From assembly GCF_006149005.1 (NCBI RefSeq), contig NZ_VBSL01000003.1, positions 558,001-622,000 on the forward strand: a DNA stretch of 64,000 bases. Reading direction: 5' to 3'. Shown here in pieces: positions 9,326-19,200 of the stretch. The DNA comes from Larkinella sp. C7 (lineage in GTDB: Bacteria > Bacteroidota > Bacteroidia > Cytophagales > Spirosomataceae). A program made the position numbers and the translations under genes. The notes below the pieces were generated by a model that ran no database searches, had not been told where the DNA came from, and saw only the letters and a program-made list of their open reading frames with translations. Each line of letters opens with the position of its first letter. The stretch's first letter is position 1.

Positions 9326-9628
9326 GACGGTTTAGGAGCCACAGGGCAGTTAACGGCCCAATTTAGTACGAAAGCCGTTAAAAATTGCACAATAAGCGAG
9401 CAATTCGAAGATTCTCTTCCGACCTGCCCATTGCCGTCCAGCCGGGTCATCAACCAGTGGGCCTCACTTCGGTTCTTAAATTCCGTTAAAAAAGAAAACC
9501 GGGTACTAGCGTCCGGTTGTGATTCGTTGACTACAAAAAAGGATCTCTTTGTATACAACCACCGATCGGTTGCCGGATAATCCGTTTCAGGATCAAGGCA
9601 AACCGTAAACTTTACACTTGAAAGCATC
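9326..9628. other. Divergent intergenic region
   Basis: These 303 bases separate the divergent fusion-protein and SYLF genes and must hold both promoters. No clear TTG-N-TAnnTTTG pair was found. A minus-strand open frame spans it, but it has no family resemblance and overlaps the start of the fusion gene, so I treat it as non-coding. Confidence 0.5.
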
Positions 9629-10324
9629 ATGAATTTAAAAGCATCCGTTCTCGCCGTTTTGATGAGTGGGTTCAGTATCGCATCGATCCCGTCGATGGCC
9701 CAGCCGAATTCTGGAACTCCCGCTCAGAAAGAGTCCGCCAAACTCGAAGCGGCCAATACAATCGTAACGGAATTTAGCCAGATGAAGGAAGCCATACCCC
9801 GGCAACTTCTGGACCTTTCGGAAGGAATTGTCATTATTCCCAAACTGATCAATGCCGGTTTTGTGGTGGGTGGGAAAAGGGGCAAAGGCATTGCGCTGGT
9901 CAGGAATAAGCAGGGCGACTGGAGTGACCCGGTTTTTGTAACCTTAACGGGCGGAAGCTTTGGCTTCCAGATCGGCGTTCAGGCGGTGGATTTAGTGCTG
10001 GTTTTTAAAAGCAGCAAGACGTTGCTCGACATGAGCAGCGGGAGTTTCACGCTCGGCGGTGATTTGTCAGTCGCGGCCGGGCCGATGGGAAGAAGTTCAA
10101 CCGCCAGCACGGATTCTAAACTGGAAGCCGAAGTCTATTCGTATTCACGCAGCAAAGGGCTGTTTGCGGGCATCACCCTCAACGGGGCGGCATTATCAGT
10201 GGATAGGGATGCCAACACCGCCTTTTATGAGGAGTTTGAAAACGCCAACACCCTGTTTAACCGCTTCGATAATACGTCCAGAGAAGTGCAGGATTTGAAA
10301 AATACCCTGAAAAGTCTGAAGTAA
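9629..10324 (+). CDS. SYLF (Ysc84-like) lipid-binding protein
   Basis: A 231-residue exported protein with a signal peptide (residues 1-24, ending near SMAQ) followed by a SYLF/Ysc84 domain. Visible family marks are the early helix (EAANTIVTEFSQMK), IPKLINAGFVVGGKRGKGIALVR, GGSFGFQIGVQAVDLVLVF and the final SKGLFAGITLNGAALSVD with an acidic 'NTAFYEEF' end. Eukaryotic SYLF proteins bind phosphoinositides and actin; the bacterial proteins are periplasmic with no agreed function. It is a single gene with its own upstream region. Confidence 0.87.
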   Translation: MNLKASVLAVLMSGFSIASIPSMAQPNSGTPAQKESAKLEAANTIVTEFSQMKEAIPRQLLDLSEGIVIIPKLINAGFVVGGKRGKGIALVRNKQGDWSDPVFVTLTGGSFGFQIGVQAVDLVLVFKSSKTLLDMSSGSFTLGGDLSVAAGPMGRSSTASTDSKLEAEVYSYSRSKGLFAGITLNGAALSVDRDANTAFYEEFENANTLFNRFDNTSREVQDLKNTLKSLK

Positions 10325-10339
10325 AAAAACGGTCGGCAT

Positions 10340-10678
10340 ACCTGCGAAGGGACGTACGCCCGGCGCATTCGCTCTTGGTAGGTATGCACGATCCCCAGTT
10401 TCAGGGCCTCCTCATAGGCTTCCTTCTCAAATTGATACAGATGCCGGTGAGGACCAATAGCCCGCTGTTCCGCCCGTTTCCTGATCAGCCCCAAACTCAC
10501 GAGCTTTTTTGCAAAATTCTGCTGGTCCAGTTCCTAGCCACACCTTTTCAATATTCACCAGAGCAAAATAACCAATCGACAACGTTCGTTCGAACAGCCA
10601 GTTGTCGTCGTCAACAACGAGACCATTTTTTTCGATAAACTCCCGGGCACTTTGTGCCTGCGCCAGCTTTTCGGAACC
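10340..10678 (-). pseudogene. Frameshifted gene remnant of unknown family
   Basis: On the minus strand two overlapping frames each read like protein. From 10678 downward: SEKLAQAQSAREFIEKNG, then LVVDDDNWLFERTLSIGYFA, then LVNIEK. After a shift near 10520-10545 another frame continues: LDQQNFAKKLVSLGLIRKRA, then a helix rich in E/K/R and HTYQERMRRAYVPS. Neither frame has a credible start, and the second runs into the SYLF gene. Amphipathic helices and charged residues suggest a real ancestor; I do not recognise the family. A sequencing error that splits a live gene is possible but less likely, because both ends are also missing. Confidence 0.45.
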
Positions 10679-10872
10679 GCTGTTTCTGAAGCACCTGGGA
10701 GCCAGTTTGCACCACGCAATGGGGGCGATTCGCCAAAACCGCTATCAATGAAGGGAACGGGGCAAAAAGCGAAAGTCCTGGAAATGATCAAGTAATAATG
10801 AACCCTTGTTGACTTTTCGCACCGGGAAGAGTCCGTATGGCTCACCGCCTGATCACCCAACGACCAATCTCT

Positions 10873-13800
10873 ATGAAAAAAATGACGGTTCTGGCCTGGC
10901 TGCTCCCGGCTTTGGCGTTTGCGCAGCCTTCAGCGCTCCAAAAAGGCTTTCAAACCCCGCCCAATACCGCCAAACCCCGCGTGTGGTGGCACTGGATGAA
11001 TGGCAACATCACCAAAGAAGGCATTACCAAAGACCTGGAGTGGATGAGCCGCGTCGGCATCGGCGGTTTTCAAAACTTCGACGCCAGTCTGTTTACGCCC
11101 GCTGTAACGCCTAAAAAACTGGTGTTCATGACCCCCGATTGGAAAGACGCCTTCAAACACACCACCGATCTGGCCCAGAAACTCCAGTTGGAGATGGCCA
11201 TTGCCGGTTCGCCGGGCTGGAGCGTGACGGGTGGCCCGTGGGTGCCCGCCAGCGACGGCATGAAAAAATACGTCTGGACGGAAACCCGCGTTCCGGGTGG
11301 CCAGCCCTTTTCGGGGAAACTTCCCCAACCGCCGAACACCACCGGCAATTTCCAGAACGTACCGCTCGGTGCCGCCATGCTCGGGGGTTCGGCGGGAAAA
11401 CCGCAAAGCTATTACGCCGATGCTGCGGTTATCGCCTATCGCCTGCCTGCGGCTGAGAAATTGTTGGCTTCGCTCAATCCAAAAATCACCGCCAGTGGCG
11501 GAACGTTCAGCCTCGCCGACCTGACCGACGGTGATCTGGCAAAAACCACGATGCTGCCACCGATGGAAGTGGGTCAGGACATGTGGATTCAGTATGCATT
11601 TGACAGCCTGCAGACGGTCAAGGCGTTTACGATTGTGGGCGCTACCAGCGGGGGAGCATTGGCCGAATTCAGAGGGGCACCCGACAACCGGACGCTGAAA
11701 GTAAGCGACGACGGTGTCAATTTCCGGGATGTGGTGGTGATCCGGGGCAGTACGGTTCCCCAGAACACGATGAACATTCGGCCCACCACTGCCAAGTACT
11801 TCCGGGTTACGTTTAAAACCCTGGAACCGCAGGGCAATCCGTTTGCGGCCATGATGGGCGGAAGTGCGGCTCCGGGTAAACCGGAGGGGGTGCCGGTGGC
11901 GGAACTGGTGCTGCACAACACCGACCGTGTGGACCTGTTTGAAGAAAAAGCCGGTTTTTATCCGTGGAAAGAAAGTACACACTCGCTCATAAAAACCGAC
12001 GCCGACGCCATTCCGACCCAGGATGTGGTGGATCTGACCGCCAAAATGAGTACCGACGGAACGCTGAACTGGACCCCTCCGGCCGGTGGAGACTGGGTGG
12101 TCATGCGACTGGGCTATTCACTGACGGGCCGCAACAACCACCCCGCTTCGCCGGAAGCCACCGGACTGGAAGTGGACAAGCTCGACAACGTGGCCGTTCG
12201 GAAATACATCGATGCCTATCTGGATATGTATAAAGAGGCCACCGGGGGCCAGCTGGGCGCGCAGGGGCTGCAATACATGGTGCTGGATAGCTACGAAGCG
12301 GGTCACATGACCTGGACCAAAGCCATGCCGGACGAGTTTCTGAAACGACGCGGATACGACCTCAAACCCTGGCTTCCGGTGCTGACGGGCCGGGTGGTGA
12401 ATAGTGCCGAAGCCAGCGAGAAATTTCTGTGGGATTTCCGGAAAACCATCGGTGAACTGATCGTCGAAAACCACTACGAAGTCATTGGCGAAGCGCTGAA
12501 AGCCCGGGGCATGAAACGGTATACCGAGTCGCACGAAGGCGGCCGGATTTATTTAGCCGACGGCATGGACGTGAAGCGTAAAGCCGAGGTACCGATGTCG
12601 GCCATGTGGACGCCGGGTAGTCTGGCCGGTGGCGCCGACGAAGAAGTTCGCAGCGAAGCTGACATTCGGGAAGCGGCTTCGGTGGCGCATATTTATGGAC
12701 AGAATCTGGTCGCTGCCGAGTCGATGACCTCCGTTGGCAATGCGTTTAGCTGGCATCCTGAGAAACTGAAGCGCACCGCCGATCTGGAAATGGCGTCGGG
12801 ATTAAACCGCTTCGTGGTACACACGTCGGTGCATCAGCCGCTGGATGATAAAAAGCCCGGCCTTTCGCTCGGGCCTTTCGGGCAATACTTTACCCGGCAG
12901 GAAACCTGGGCCGAACAGGCCAACGTCTGGATGAGGTACCTGGGCCGGAGTTGCTTCCTGCTCCAGCAGGGTAAACCGGTCGTGGATGTATTGTATTATT
13001 ATGGCGAGAACAACAACATCACCCAGCTATGTACCCAGAAACTGCCCACCATTCCGGACGGTTATGCCTTTGATTTTGCCAATGCCACGGTGGTGAAGAG
13101 CGCGCTGCGGGTGGAGGGCGGAAAGATGGTGACGCCAAGCGGTCAGCCATACCGCCTGATGGTGCTGGATTCGTCGGCAAGAACCATGACGTTGCCCGTG
13201 TTGAAAAAACTCGGTGAACTGGTTAAAGCCGGTATGCACGTGGCGGGTGTCAAGCCCGAGCGTTCCCCGAGTCTGAGCGACAACCCGGCGGAATTTACCG
13301 CGCTGGTGAACCAGATCTGGACCCATCCGAATGTCTCGACCAAACCGGTGGATGCGGTGTTAAGCGCGATGAACGTTCCGAAAGATGTAGACATTTCCGG
13401 AGCCAGGGCCCGCATTCTCTATGTACACCGCCAAACCGCCGACGTTGACCTCTACTGGCTCGACAACCGCAGCGACAACCCGAACGCGGCCACCGTCAGC
13501 TTCCGGATAGCGGGCAAAGTGCCGGAATTGTGGAATCCCGAGACGGGCAAAACGGAAAAAGTGTCGTACCAGATCAAGTACGGACGTACCATTGTACCGC
13601 TCCAATTCGAGTCGTGGCAAGCATATTTCATCGTTTTCCGCGACAAGGCGACGGAAACTTCTTACACCAAACCCGCCGTCACGGAATCACCCGTTGTCAG
13701 CGTGGCGGGTGCCTGGAAAGTTGCCTTTCAGGAGGGGCGGGGCGCTCCCGCGCAGGCTACGTTCAACACACTGGCGTCGTTAACGGAAAATACCGATCCG

Positions 13801-14193
13801 GGCGTTAAATACTTCTCCGGTACGGCGACCTACGAAAACGCATTCGATGTGCCGAAAGTGACGAAAAACGCATCGTACTTCCTGGATCTGGGCGAAGTGA
13901 AGAACATCGCCGAGGTGATTGTTAACGGCAAAACCGTGGGTACTGTCTGGAAAAAACCGTTCCGCATCGACATCACGCAGGCGCTGAAAACCGGTCGCAA
14001 TACCGTACAGATTAAGGTTACGAACCTCTGGGTAAATCGCCTGATCGGTGAGGCTCAAGCCGCTGTGACCAGCAAGATTACGTTCACGACCATGCCCTTT
14101 TACCGGGCCGATTCGCCCCTGTTGCCGTCGGGGCTGCTGGGACCGGTTCGCGTGCTGGAAGCAACGCCGGCCGCTGCAACGGTGAAGCGGTAG
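10873..14193 (+). CDS. GH106-type glycoside hydrolase (alpha-L-rhamnosidase-like)
   Basis: A 1106-residue secreted enzyme with a signal peptide (MKKMTVLAWLLPALAFAQ), so I use the ATG at 10873 rather than one 36 bases upstream. The opening 'KPRVWWHWMNGNITKEGI', the SPGWSVTGGPWV segment, MVLDSYEAGHMTWT, YTESHEGGRIY and AAESMTS are characteristic of the large GH106/'glycosyl hydrolase' family, whose characterised members remove alpha-L-rhamnose from pectic glycans. A C-terminal beta-sandwich carries FLDLGEVKNIAEVIVNGK and VTNLWVNRLIGE, as in galactose-binding-like domains. Neighbours downstream are a sigma/SusCD uptake locus, so periplasmic trimming of an imported oligosaccharide is plausible. 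Confidence 0.86.
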   Translation: MKKMTVLAWLLPALAFAQPSALQKGFQTPPNTAKPRVWWHWMNGNITKEGITKDLEWMSRVGIGGFQNFDASLFTPAVTPKKLVFMTPDWKDAFKHTTDLAQKLQLEMAIAGSPGWSVTGGPWVPASDGMKKYVWTETRVPGGQPFSGKLPQPPNTTGNFQNVPLGAAMLGGSAGKPQSYYADAAVIAYRLPAAEKLLASLNPKITASGGTFSLADLTDGDLAKTTMLPPMEVGQDMWIQYAFDSLQTVKAFTIVGATSGGALAEFRGAPDNRTLKVSDDGVNFRDVVVIRGSTVPQNTMNIRPTTAKYFRVTFKTLEPQGNPFAAMMGGSAAPGKPEGVPVAELVLHNTDRVDLFEEKAGFYPWKESTHSLIKTDADAIPTQDVVDLTAKMSTDGTLNWTPPAGGDWVVMRLGYSLTGRNNHPASPEATGLEVDKLDNVAVRKYIDAYLDMYKEATGGQLGAQGLQYMVLDSYEAGHMTWTKAMPDEFLKRRGYDLKPWLPVLTGRVVNSAEASEKFLWDFRKTIGELIVENHYEVIGEALKARGMKRYTESHEGGRIYLADGMDVKRKAEVPMSAMWTPGSLAGGADEEVRSEADIREAASVAHIYGQNLVAAESMTSVGNAFSWHPEKLKRTADLEMASGLNRFVVHTSVHQPLDDKKPGLSLGPFGQYFTRQETWAEQANVWMRYLGRSCFLLQQGKPVVDVLYYYGENNNITQLCTQKLPTIPDGYAFDFANATVVKSALRVEGGKMVTPSGQPYRLMVLDSSARTMTLPVLKKLGELVKAGMHVAGVKPERSPSLSDNPAEFTALVNQIWTHPNVSTKPVDAVLSAMNVPKDVDISGARARILYVHRQTADVDLYWLDNRSDNPNAATVSFRIAGKVPELWNPETGKTEKVSYQIKYGRTIVPLQFESWQAYFIVFRDKATETSYTKPAVTESPVVSVAGAWKVAFQEGRGAPAQATFNTLASLTENTDPGVKYFSGTATYENAFDVPKVTKNASYFLDLGEVKNIAEVIVNGKTVGTVWKKPFRIDITQALKTGRNTVQIKVTNLWVNRLIGEAQAAVTSKITFTTMPFYRADSPLLPSGLLGPVRVLEATPAAATVKR

Positions 14194-14222
14194 AGAGAAA
14201 CGCTGGGGAACCCAAAACGACT

Positions 14223-14260
14223 ATCAGGAAGGCTCCGTCAGTTCGGACAAGCTTCCTGAT
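14223..14260 (+). terminator. Possible terminator hairpin after the GH106 gene
   Basis: ATCAGGAAG (14223-14231) pairs with CTTCCTGAT (14252-14260) across a 20-base loop that itself contains complementary CCG/CGG. No strong T-tract follows, so termination is uncertain. Confidence 0.4.
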
Positions 14261-14447
14261 TTCCTCTGCCTGAAAACCACCTTTGAAGGAGGGAAGGAAG
14301 TCCAGCCCTGTTCAGGCTTAATGCCATTCACGGCGTGCCGTTTCCAGACACACCCCTGCTTATTCGATTAAGTAATTACCAGTTGAATTATTCTTGAAAA
14401 AATAAGTGTTAAATTGACAATATACTTGGCTTAAAGAGAATTTTTTA

Positions 14448-14479
14448 TTGGAATAGTACGGTTTTAATGCCTACTTTAG
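14448..14479 (+). promoter_or_regulatory. Putative promoter of the ECF sigma gene
   Basis: TTG (14448-14450), 21 bases, then TACTTTAG (14472-14479), close to TTG-N-TAnnTTTG but with the final T of the -7 box changed to A. It lies about 57 bases before the sigma ATG. Confidence 0.3.
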
Positions 14480-14535
14480 CTATTGGTTACAAAGCATTCC
14501 ATCTCTTTTATCGAAAATAGCCAAAAGGTCAGTTC

Positions 14536-15153
14536 ATGCGGATTCGAAAACTACCCATCCGGTTGGGTCAAGACGCTGAAAAGGAGATCACCCTTCGGTT
14601 AAAAACGGGTGACGAAAATGCTTTTGAGGAAATTTTCTATCGCTATTACAAACACCTGCTCGCGATTGGAATCAAGTTTTTGAAGAATCCGGACCTGGCC
14701 GAAGATGCCGTTCAGGACATCTTCCTCAAACTCTGGGACCACCGCGACACCCTGAATGAGTCGTATTCCATTAAAAACTTCCTGTCGGTTTCCATGAAGA
14801 ACCACGTCCTGAACGTGATTCGCGACAACCACCAGTCAATCTGGGAATATCTTTCTGCCGAAATGGAAGAACTCAACGGGGAAGATACCACCAGCGACGC
14901 GTTTCAATTGCAGGAATATGGGACTATTCTGGAGCAAGGGATGCAGAAACTACCGCCCCAACGGGAAAAAGTGTTCCGGTTGCGGGTGTTCAGTGGCCTG
15001 GACAATGAGCAGGTTGCCAGACAATTATCCATCTCGGTTAATACCGTTAAGTCGCAATTTACACAGGCTACCCGGTTTTTAAAAGACTACCTCAACAAAC
15101 ACGCCGACCTGGAAGGAATTCTTCCGGTTTTCCTTTTTCTTTTATTCAATTAA
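14536..15153 (+). CDS. ECF RNA polymerase sigma factor
   Basis: A 205-residue extracytoplasmic-function sigma-70 factor. Region 2 is at about residues 30-95 (ENAFEEIFYRYYKHLL, then DLAEDAVQDIFLKLW) and region 4 at about 135-185 (LPPQREKVFRLRVFSGLDNEQVARQLSISVNTVKSQ), with the two joined by a short acidic linker. The FecR-like gene 91 bases downstream and the STN-containing SusC protein after it form the usual cell-surface-signalling trio: receptor occupancy relayed through FecR releases this sigma factor, which probably transcribes the downstream receptor genes. Confidence 0.93.
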   Translation: MRIRKLPIRLGQDAEKEITLRLKTGDENAFEEIFYRYYKHLLAIGIKFLKNPDLAEDAVQDIFLKLWDHRDTLNESYSIKNFLSVSMKNHVLNVIRDNHQSIWEYLSAEMEELNGEDTTSDAFQLQEYGTILEQGMQKLPPQREKVFRLRVFSGLDNEQVARQLSISVNTVKSQFTQATRFLKDYLNKHADLEGILPVFLFLLFN

Positions 15154-15244
15154 TATTTTTTCTCCGATCAGTAATACTTCCGGTCTGCTTATGTGTATCT
15201 AATTAGGAATGGATAGAACATTTCCTAATCGCTATTAATACTTA

Positions 15245-16237
15245 ATGGATACACAACTTCTACAGAAGTACGTACGGAATGAGTGTACTCCGGAGGAAGC
15301 TCGGATCGTTTTGTTGCATCTGGCAACAGTTAACGGACAACGCCAGTTGCAGCAACTGCTCGACGCTGACCTGACCGAACCGGCTGCGATTCCGCTCAAT
15401 GCCGCCGAGCGACTCGACGCCCAGCGGTTGTTTAGCCGGATCCAGTCGACGAAGCGCAACGCAGCCAGCTCCCGGACCGAATCCCCCTTTCGCCGAATGA
15501 GACCGCGCTGGACCTGGATGGCTGCGGCTACCATTGGCGTGCTCCTGTTGGCCACCGGCTCGCTCTTCTTCTACCGCAAAACCGCCACCCCCGAACTGCT
15601 TTCCCTGCATACCGATTTCGGCCAGACCCGCCGGGTGGTGTTGCCCGACCAGTCGGTCGTGACGATGAACGGAAACTCCTCCATCCGCTTTGCCGACCAC
15701 TGGCAGGCCGACCGCCCCCGCGAAGTCTGGGTAGAAGGGGAAGCTTTTTTCGAAGTCGTTCACACCCAAAATCACCAGCGGTTTCAGGTGCATCTGCCCA
15801 GCCAGATGAACGTCGAAGTGCTGGGGACGCGTTTCAATGTCTACACCCGCAAATCACGGACGAAGGTGGTGCTGAACGAAGGCCGTATCGAGATGCGGGT
15901 TTCTGATAAACCCGGCAACCACCTGGAAATGAAGCCCGGGGAAATGTTCTACGCGGATACGCAAACAAAGGACTTTTATAAAAAGCCCGTCAATGCGGTG
16001 GCCCAGTCGTCCTGGCGCACCAGCAAGCTGATTTTTGACGGAACCACCCTGGCCGAAATTGCCCAGCTTCTGAAAGATACCTACGGTCTGGAGGTCGAAA
16101 TCCGGGACCGGGACTTGCTGCAACAAAAGTTTTCCGGCACCATTCCGGGCCAAAATGCCGACACGATTCTGAAAGGGCTTTCCGGCCTCTTTGACTTAAA
16201 AATTACCCGAAAATCCAACTATATTCTAATTGAATAA
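15245..16237 (+). CDS. FecR-family anti-sigma factor
   Basis: A 330-residue inner-membrane regulator. The cytoplasmic N-terminus (residues 1-85) should bind the sigma factor, one membrane segment follows (about 88-108, TWMAAATIGVLLLATGSLFFY), then the periplasmic FecR domain (TDFGQTRRVVLPDQSVVTMN, EVWVEGEAFFEV, VEVLGTRFNVY) and a C-terminal DUF4974 domain (LIFDGTTLAEIAQLLKDTYGLEVEI ... FSGTIPG). The order is standard for Bacteroidota. It sits between the sigma gene and the SusC gene and is presumed to sense the STN domain of that receptor. Confidence 0.93.
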   Translation: MDTQLLQKYVRNECTPEEARIVLLHLATVNGQRQLQQLLDADLTEPAAIPLNAAERLDAQRLFSRIQSTKRNAASSRTESPFRRMRPRWTWMAAATIGVLLLATGSLFFYRKTATPELLSLHTDFGQTRRVVLPDQSVVTMNGNSSIRFADHWQADRPREVWVEGEAFFEVVHTQNHQRFQVHLPSQMNVEVLGTRFNVYTRKSRTKVVLNEGRIEMRVSDKPGNHLEMKPGEMFYADTQTKDFYKKPVNAVAQSSWRTSKLIFDGTTLAEIAQLLKDTYGLEVEIRDRDLLQQKFSGTIPGQNADTILKGLSGLFDLKITRKSNYILIE

Positions 16238-16248
16238 CCTATATACGC

Positions 16249-19200
16249 ATGAAAAAAATAGTCTTGTTTCTGTGGGGAGTGCTAGTGGTCGGAACCCTGC
16301 CGACCTACGCTCAACTGATTGCATCGAACGGGCAGCGGGTAAGACAACAGGAGAAAGACATTGCCGCGCCGGTGGTTACACTCAAGGCGGCTTTGTCGGA
16401 ACTGGAAAAGCACTACCGGGTTTCGTTTATCTACCGGACGGATCTGGTCGATACGAAGGTGGTGATGACCGGCCGGCGGGATCGGACGGTGGAAGAAGCG
16501 TTAACGAATTTGCTGTCGGACAAAGGGTTGACTTTCGAGAAGATTCAGTCCAACTTCTACGTCATTGTCGCAACGAAAGAAAAAGGTACCCGGTTTTTTC
16601 GAAAAATTAATCAGATTGAAAAGAAAGTCTTCGAACCACAAACCGGTACAGAACCCGTAACGTCGGCCGACCTGAACATCACCAAGCTGGAGCGAATCGG
16701 ATATTCGGTTCTTTCGGCGGAGCGGGCTTTGGAAGACATTCGCGGGAAAGTGACGGATGCTGCCGGCGAAGGATTGCCGGGCGTGAGTGTGGTGATCAAA
16801 GGATCGACGCGGGGAACCACTACCAACGGGCAGGGTGAATTTTCCATCAATGCCCCCGCCAATGCCACGCTGGTTTTCAGCTTTGTCGGGTACGCGTCCA
16901 AAGAAATGCAGGTGAACGGACAGACCATGCTGAATGTGTCGCTGGTGCAGGATGAGCGGGCACTGGAAGAGGTGATCGTTGTAGGGTACGGAACTCAGAA
17001 ACGGGCTTCGGTAACCGGCGCGGTTTCGTCTGTAACGCCCAAAGAACTAACGGCTTTGCCCGTGATCAGTGCCGAGTCGGCCATGCAGGGCCGGGTGCCG
17101 GGGGTTCGGGTCGTCAACAACGGGAGCCCCGGCCAGTCGCCGATCGTGCGCATCCGGGGGGTCGGTTCCATCAACTACGCATCCGGGCCGTTGTATGTGA
17201 TCGACGGCGTGCCATCGGGTGATCTGAACAACCTCGACCCGAAAGACATCGAATCATTGGAAGTGTTGAAAGACGCCAGTGCTGCGGCCATCTACGGTTC
17301 GCGGGCGTCGAACGGGGTCGTGATCATTTCGACCAAAAAAGGCTCGAAAGACGGTAAACTGCACGTGAGTCTGGATACCTATTTTGGGACCCAGAGCGCC
17401 TGGAAAAAACTCGATCTGCTTAATACACAGGAATATACCCAATATGCCACGGCACTGTTGGGCAATGCCGGGATTGCCATGCCCAGCCGCCTGAGCAACC
17501 TGAACACACCGATTTATACGGGCGCAACACAGACTTTTGCTCAAACGGCCACCAACTGGCAGGATGTACTGCTCCGTACGGCACCGATTCAGCAACACCA
17601 GCTCTCGGTATCGGGTGGTAACAATGTATCCCGGTTCTTTACTTCCGCCGGGTATTTCGATCAGGAAGGGATTCTGATCGGGACCAACTACAAGCGGGCC
17701 AATGTTCGTCTGAACTCAGATCACCAGGTGACTAAGTTCCTGACGTTTGGTCAGACGTTGATGTTCTCCTACGACAAGATGCGCGGTGAGCAGGGATTCG
17801 GTGGCGGTCGTACGGCAATCATGCAGGCCATCCGGAATCTGCCCTACTGGCCGGTTTCTGATCCGACGAAAGTGGGCGGCTACAGTTCGCCAACCGCGGC
17901 CGATGGGACTGACCCTGACAACCCGGTTCGGATTGCCTTGCAGGATAAAAGTTATACGCAGCGCGTCAAGTTGCTGGGAACCCTGTTTACGGAAATCAAA
18001 TTCACCAGTTTCCTGAAATACCGGTTCAGCTTTGGAGCGGATGTCGTTACCAATATCGGTACCAACATCTTTCCGATTTACAACGATGGGTATAAGAGTC
18101 GGGTCCAAAATGAAATTCAGGACAATCGCTCTTCCTATTATTCACCCATCCTGACCAACCAGTTGACCTTCGACAAAACGTTTGGCAAACACTACGTCAA
18201 CGTGACCGCCGTCGCTGAAAAACAGAACTTCCGGAGCTCAAATCTGAACGGAAACGGTTTCCGCCCGAACAACGACATCGATGTGTTGCAGGGTATTTCC
18301 AATCCGGGTGTGACGAGTACCCGCGACGAAAGCAGCCTGATTTCCTACATCGGCCGGGTCAATTACGATTTTGCCGGTAAATACCTGATCAGTGCCTCGG
18401 TTCGGCGGGATGGTTCGTCGCGTTTTGCGCCGGGCAACAAATGGGGTACCTTCCCTTCGGCTTCCCTGGGCTGGCGGGTGAGCGAAGAAGCGTTTATGAA
18501 ATCGGTTCCCGCCATCTCGGAACTAAAAATCCGGGGTAGCATCGGGCAGACCGGTTTCAACGGCATCGGAAGTTACGCCTGGCAATCACTGATTTCGGCC
18601 GACAACACCAACTACGTCTTTGGTGCCAACAAGGTTCTGGGTTCGTATTTTAGTGCTCTGGGCAACACAAACCTGAAGTGGGAAACCACGACCATGACCA
18701 ACGTTGGGGTCGATCTGGGTCTGCTGAGCAACAAACTGACCTTCACGGCGGAAGTATACAACCGGAAAACCGACGGACTGTTGCTGAATGTCCCGATTCC
18801 CAATTCCATCGGGTATTCGTCTCCACCACTGGCCAACATCGGGAGCATGAAAAACTGGGGTTACGAGTTCCAGGTGGGCTATAGCCAGAACGAAGGTGAT
18901 TTCCGCTGGAATGTATCGGCCAATATGGACGTAACTCGTAACCAGATCACCAATCTGGCGACGCCGAGTGCCACGCTCTATTCCGGTAAAAACGATGATT
19001 TTGGTGGTTTCGATATTACAAAAACCGAAGCTGGGCAGCCCATCCAATCGTTCTATGGCTGGCAGGTTGACGGTATTTTCCAGACCGTCGATGAGGTATT
19101 CAATGCGCCCCGTCAAAACCGTCCCGACTCCCGGGAAGCATACGATGCGACCAAACACACCTCTCCCGGTGATATTCGGTTTAAGGACATCAATGGCGAT

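Larger units (their letters stand above)
14194..14535. other. Intergenic region between glycosidase and sigma factor
   Basis: The 342 bases carry a weak terminator-like hairpin near the 5' end and an AT-rich tract (about 14380-14480) with a promoter-like pair before the sigma gene. No open frame or RNA gene was recognised. Confidence 0.5.

Noticed and set aside
9322-9630. Minus-strand frame of 102 codons between divergent genes
   Set aside because: Overlaps the start of the fusion gene and occupies the shared promoter region; no family marks.
10837-10872. Longer start for the GH106 gene
   Set aside because: The ATG at 10873 gives a clean signal peptide; the 12 extra residues do not.
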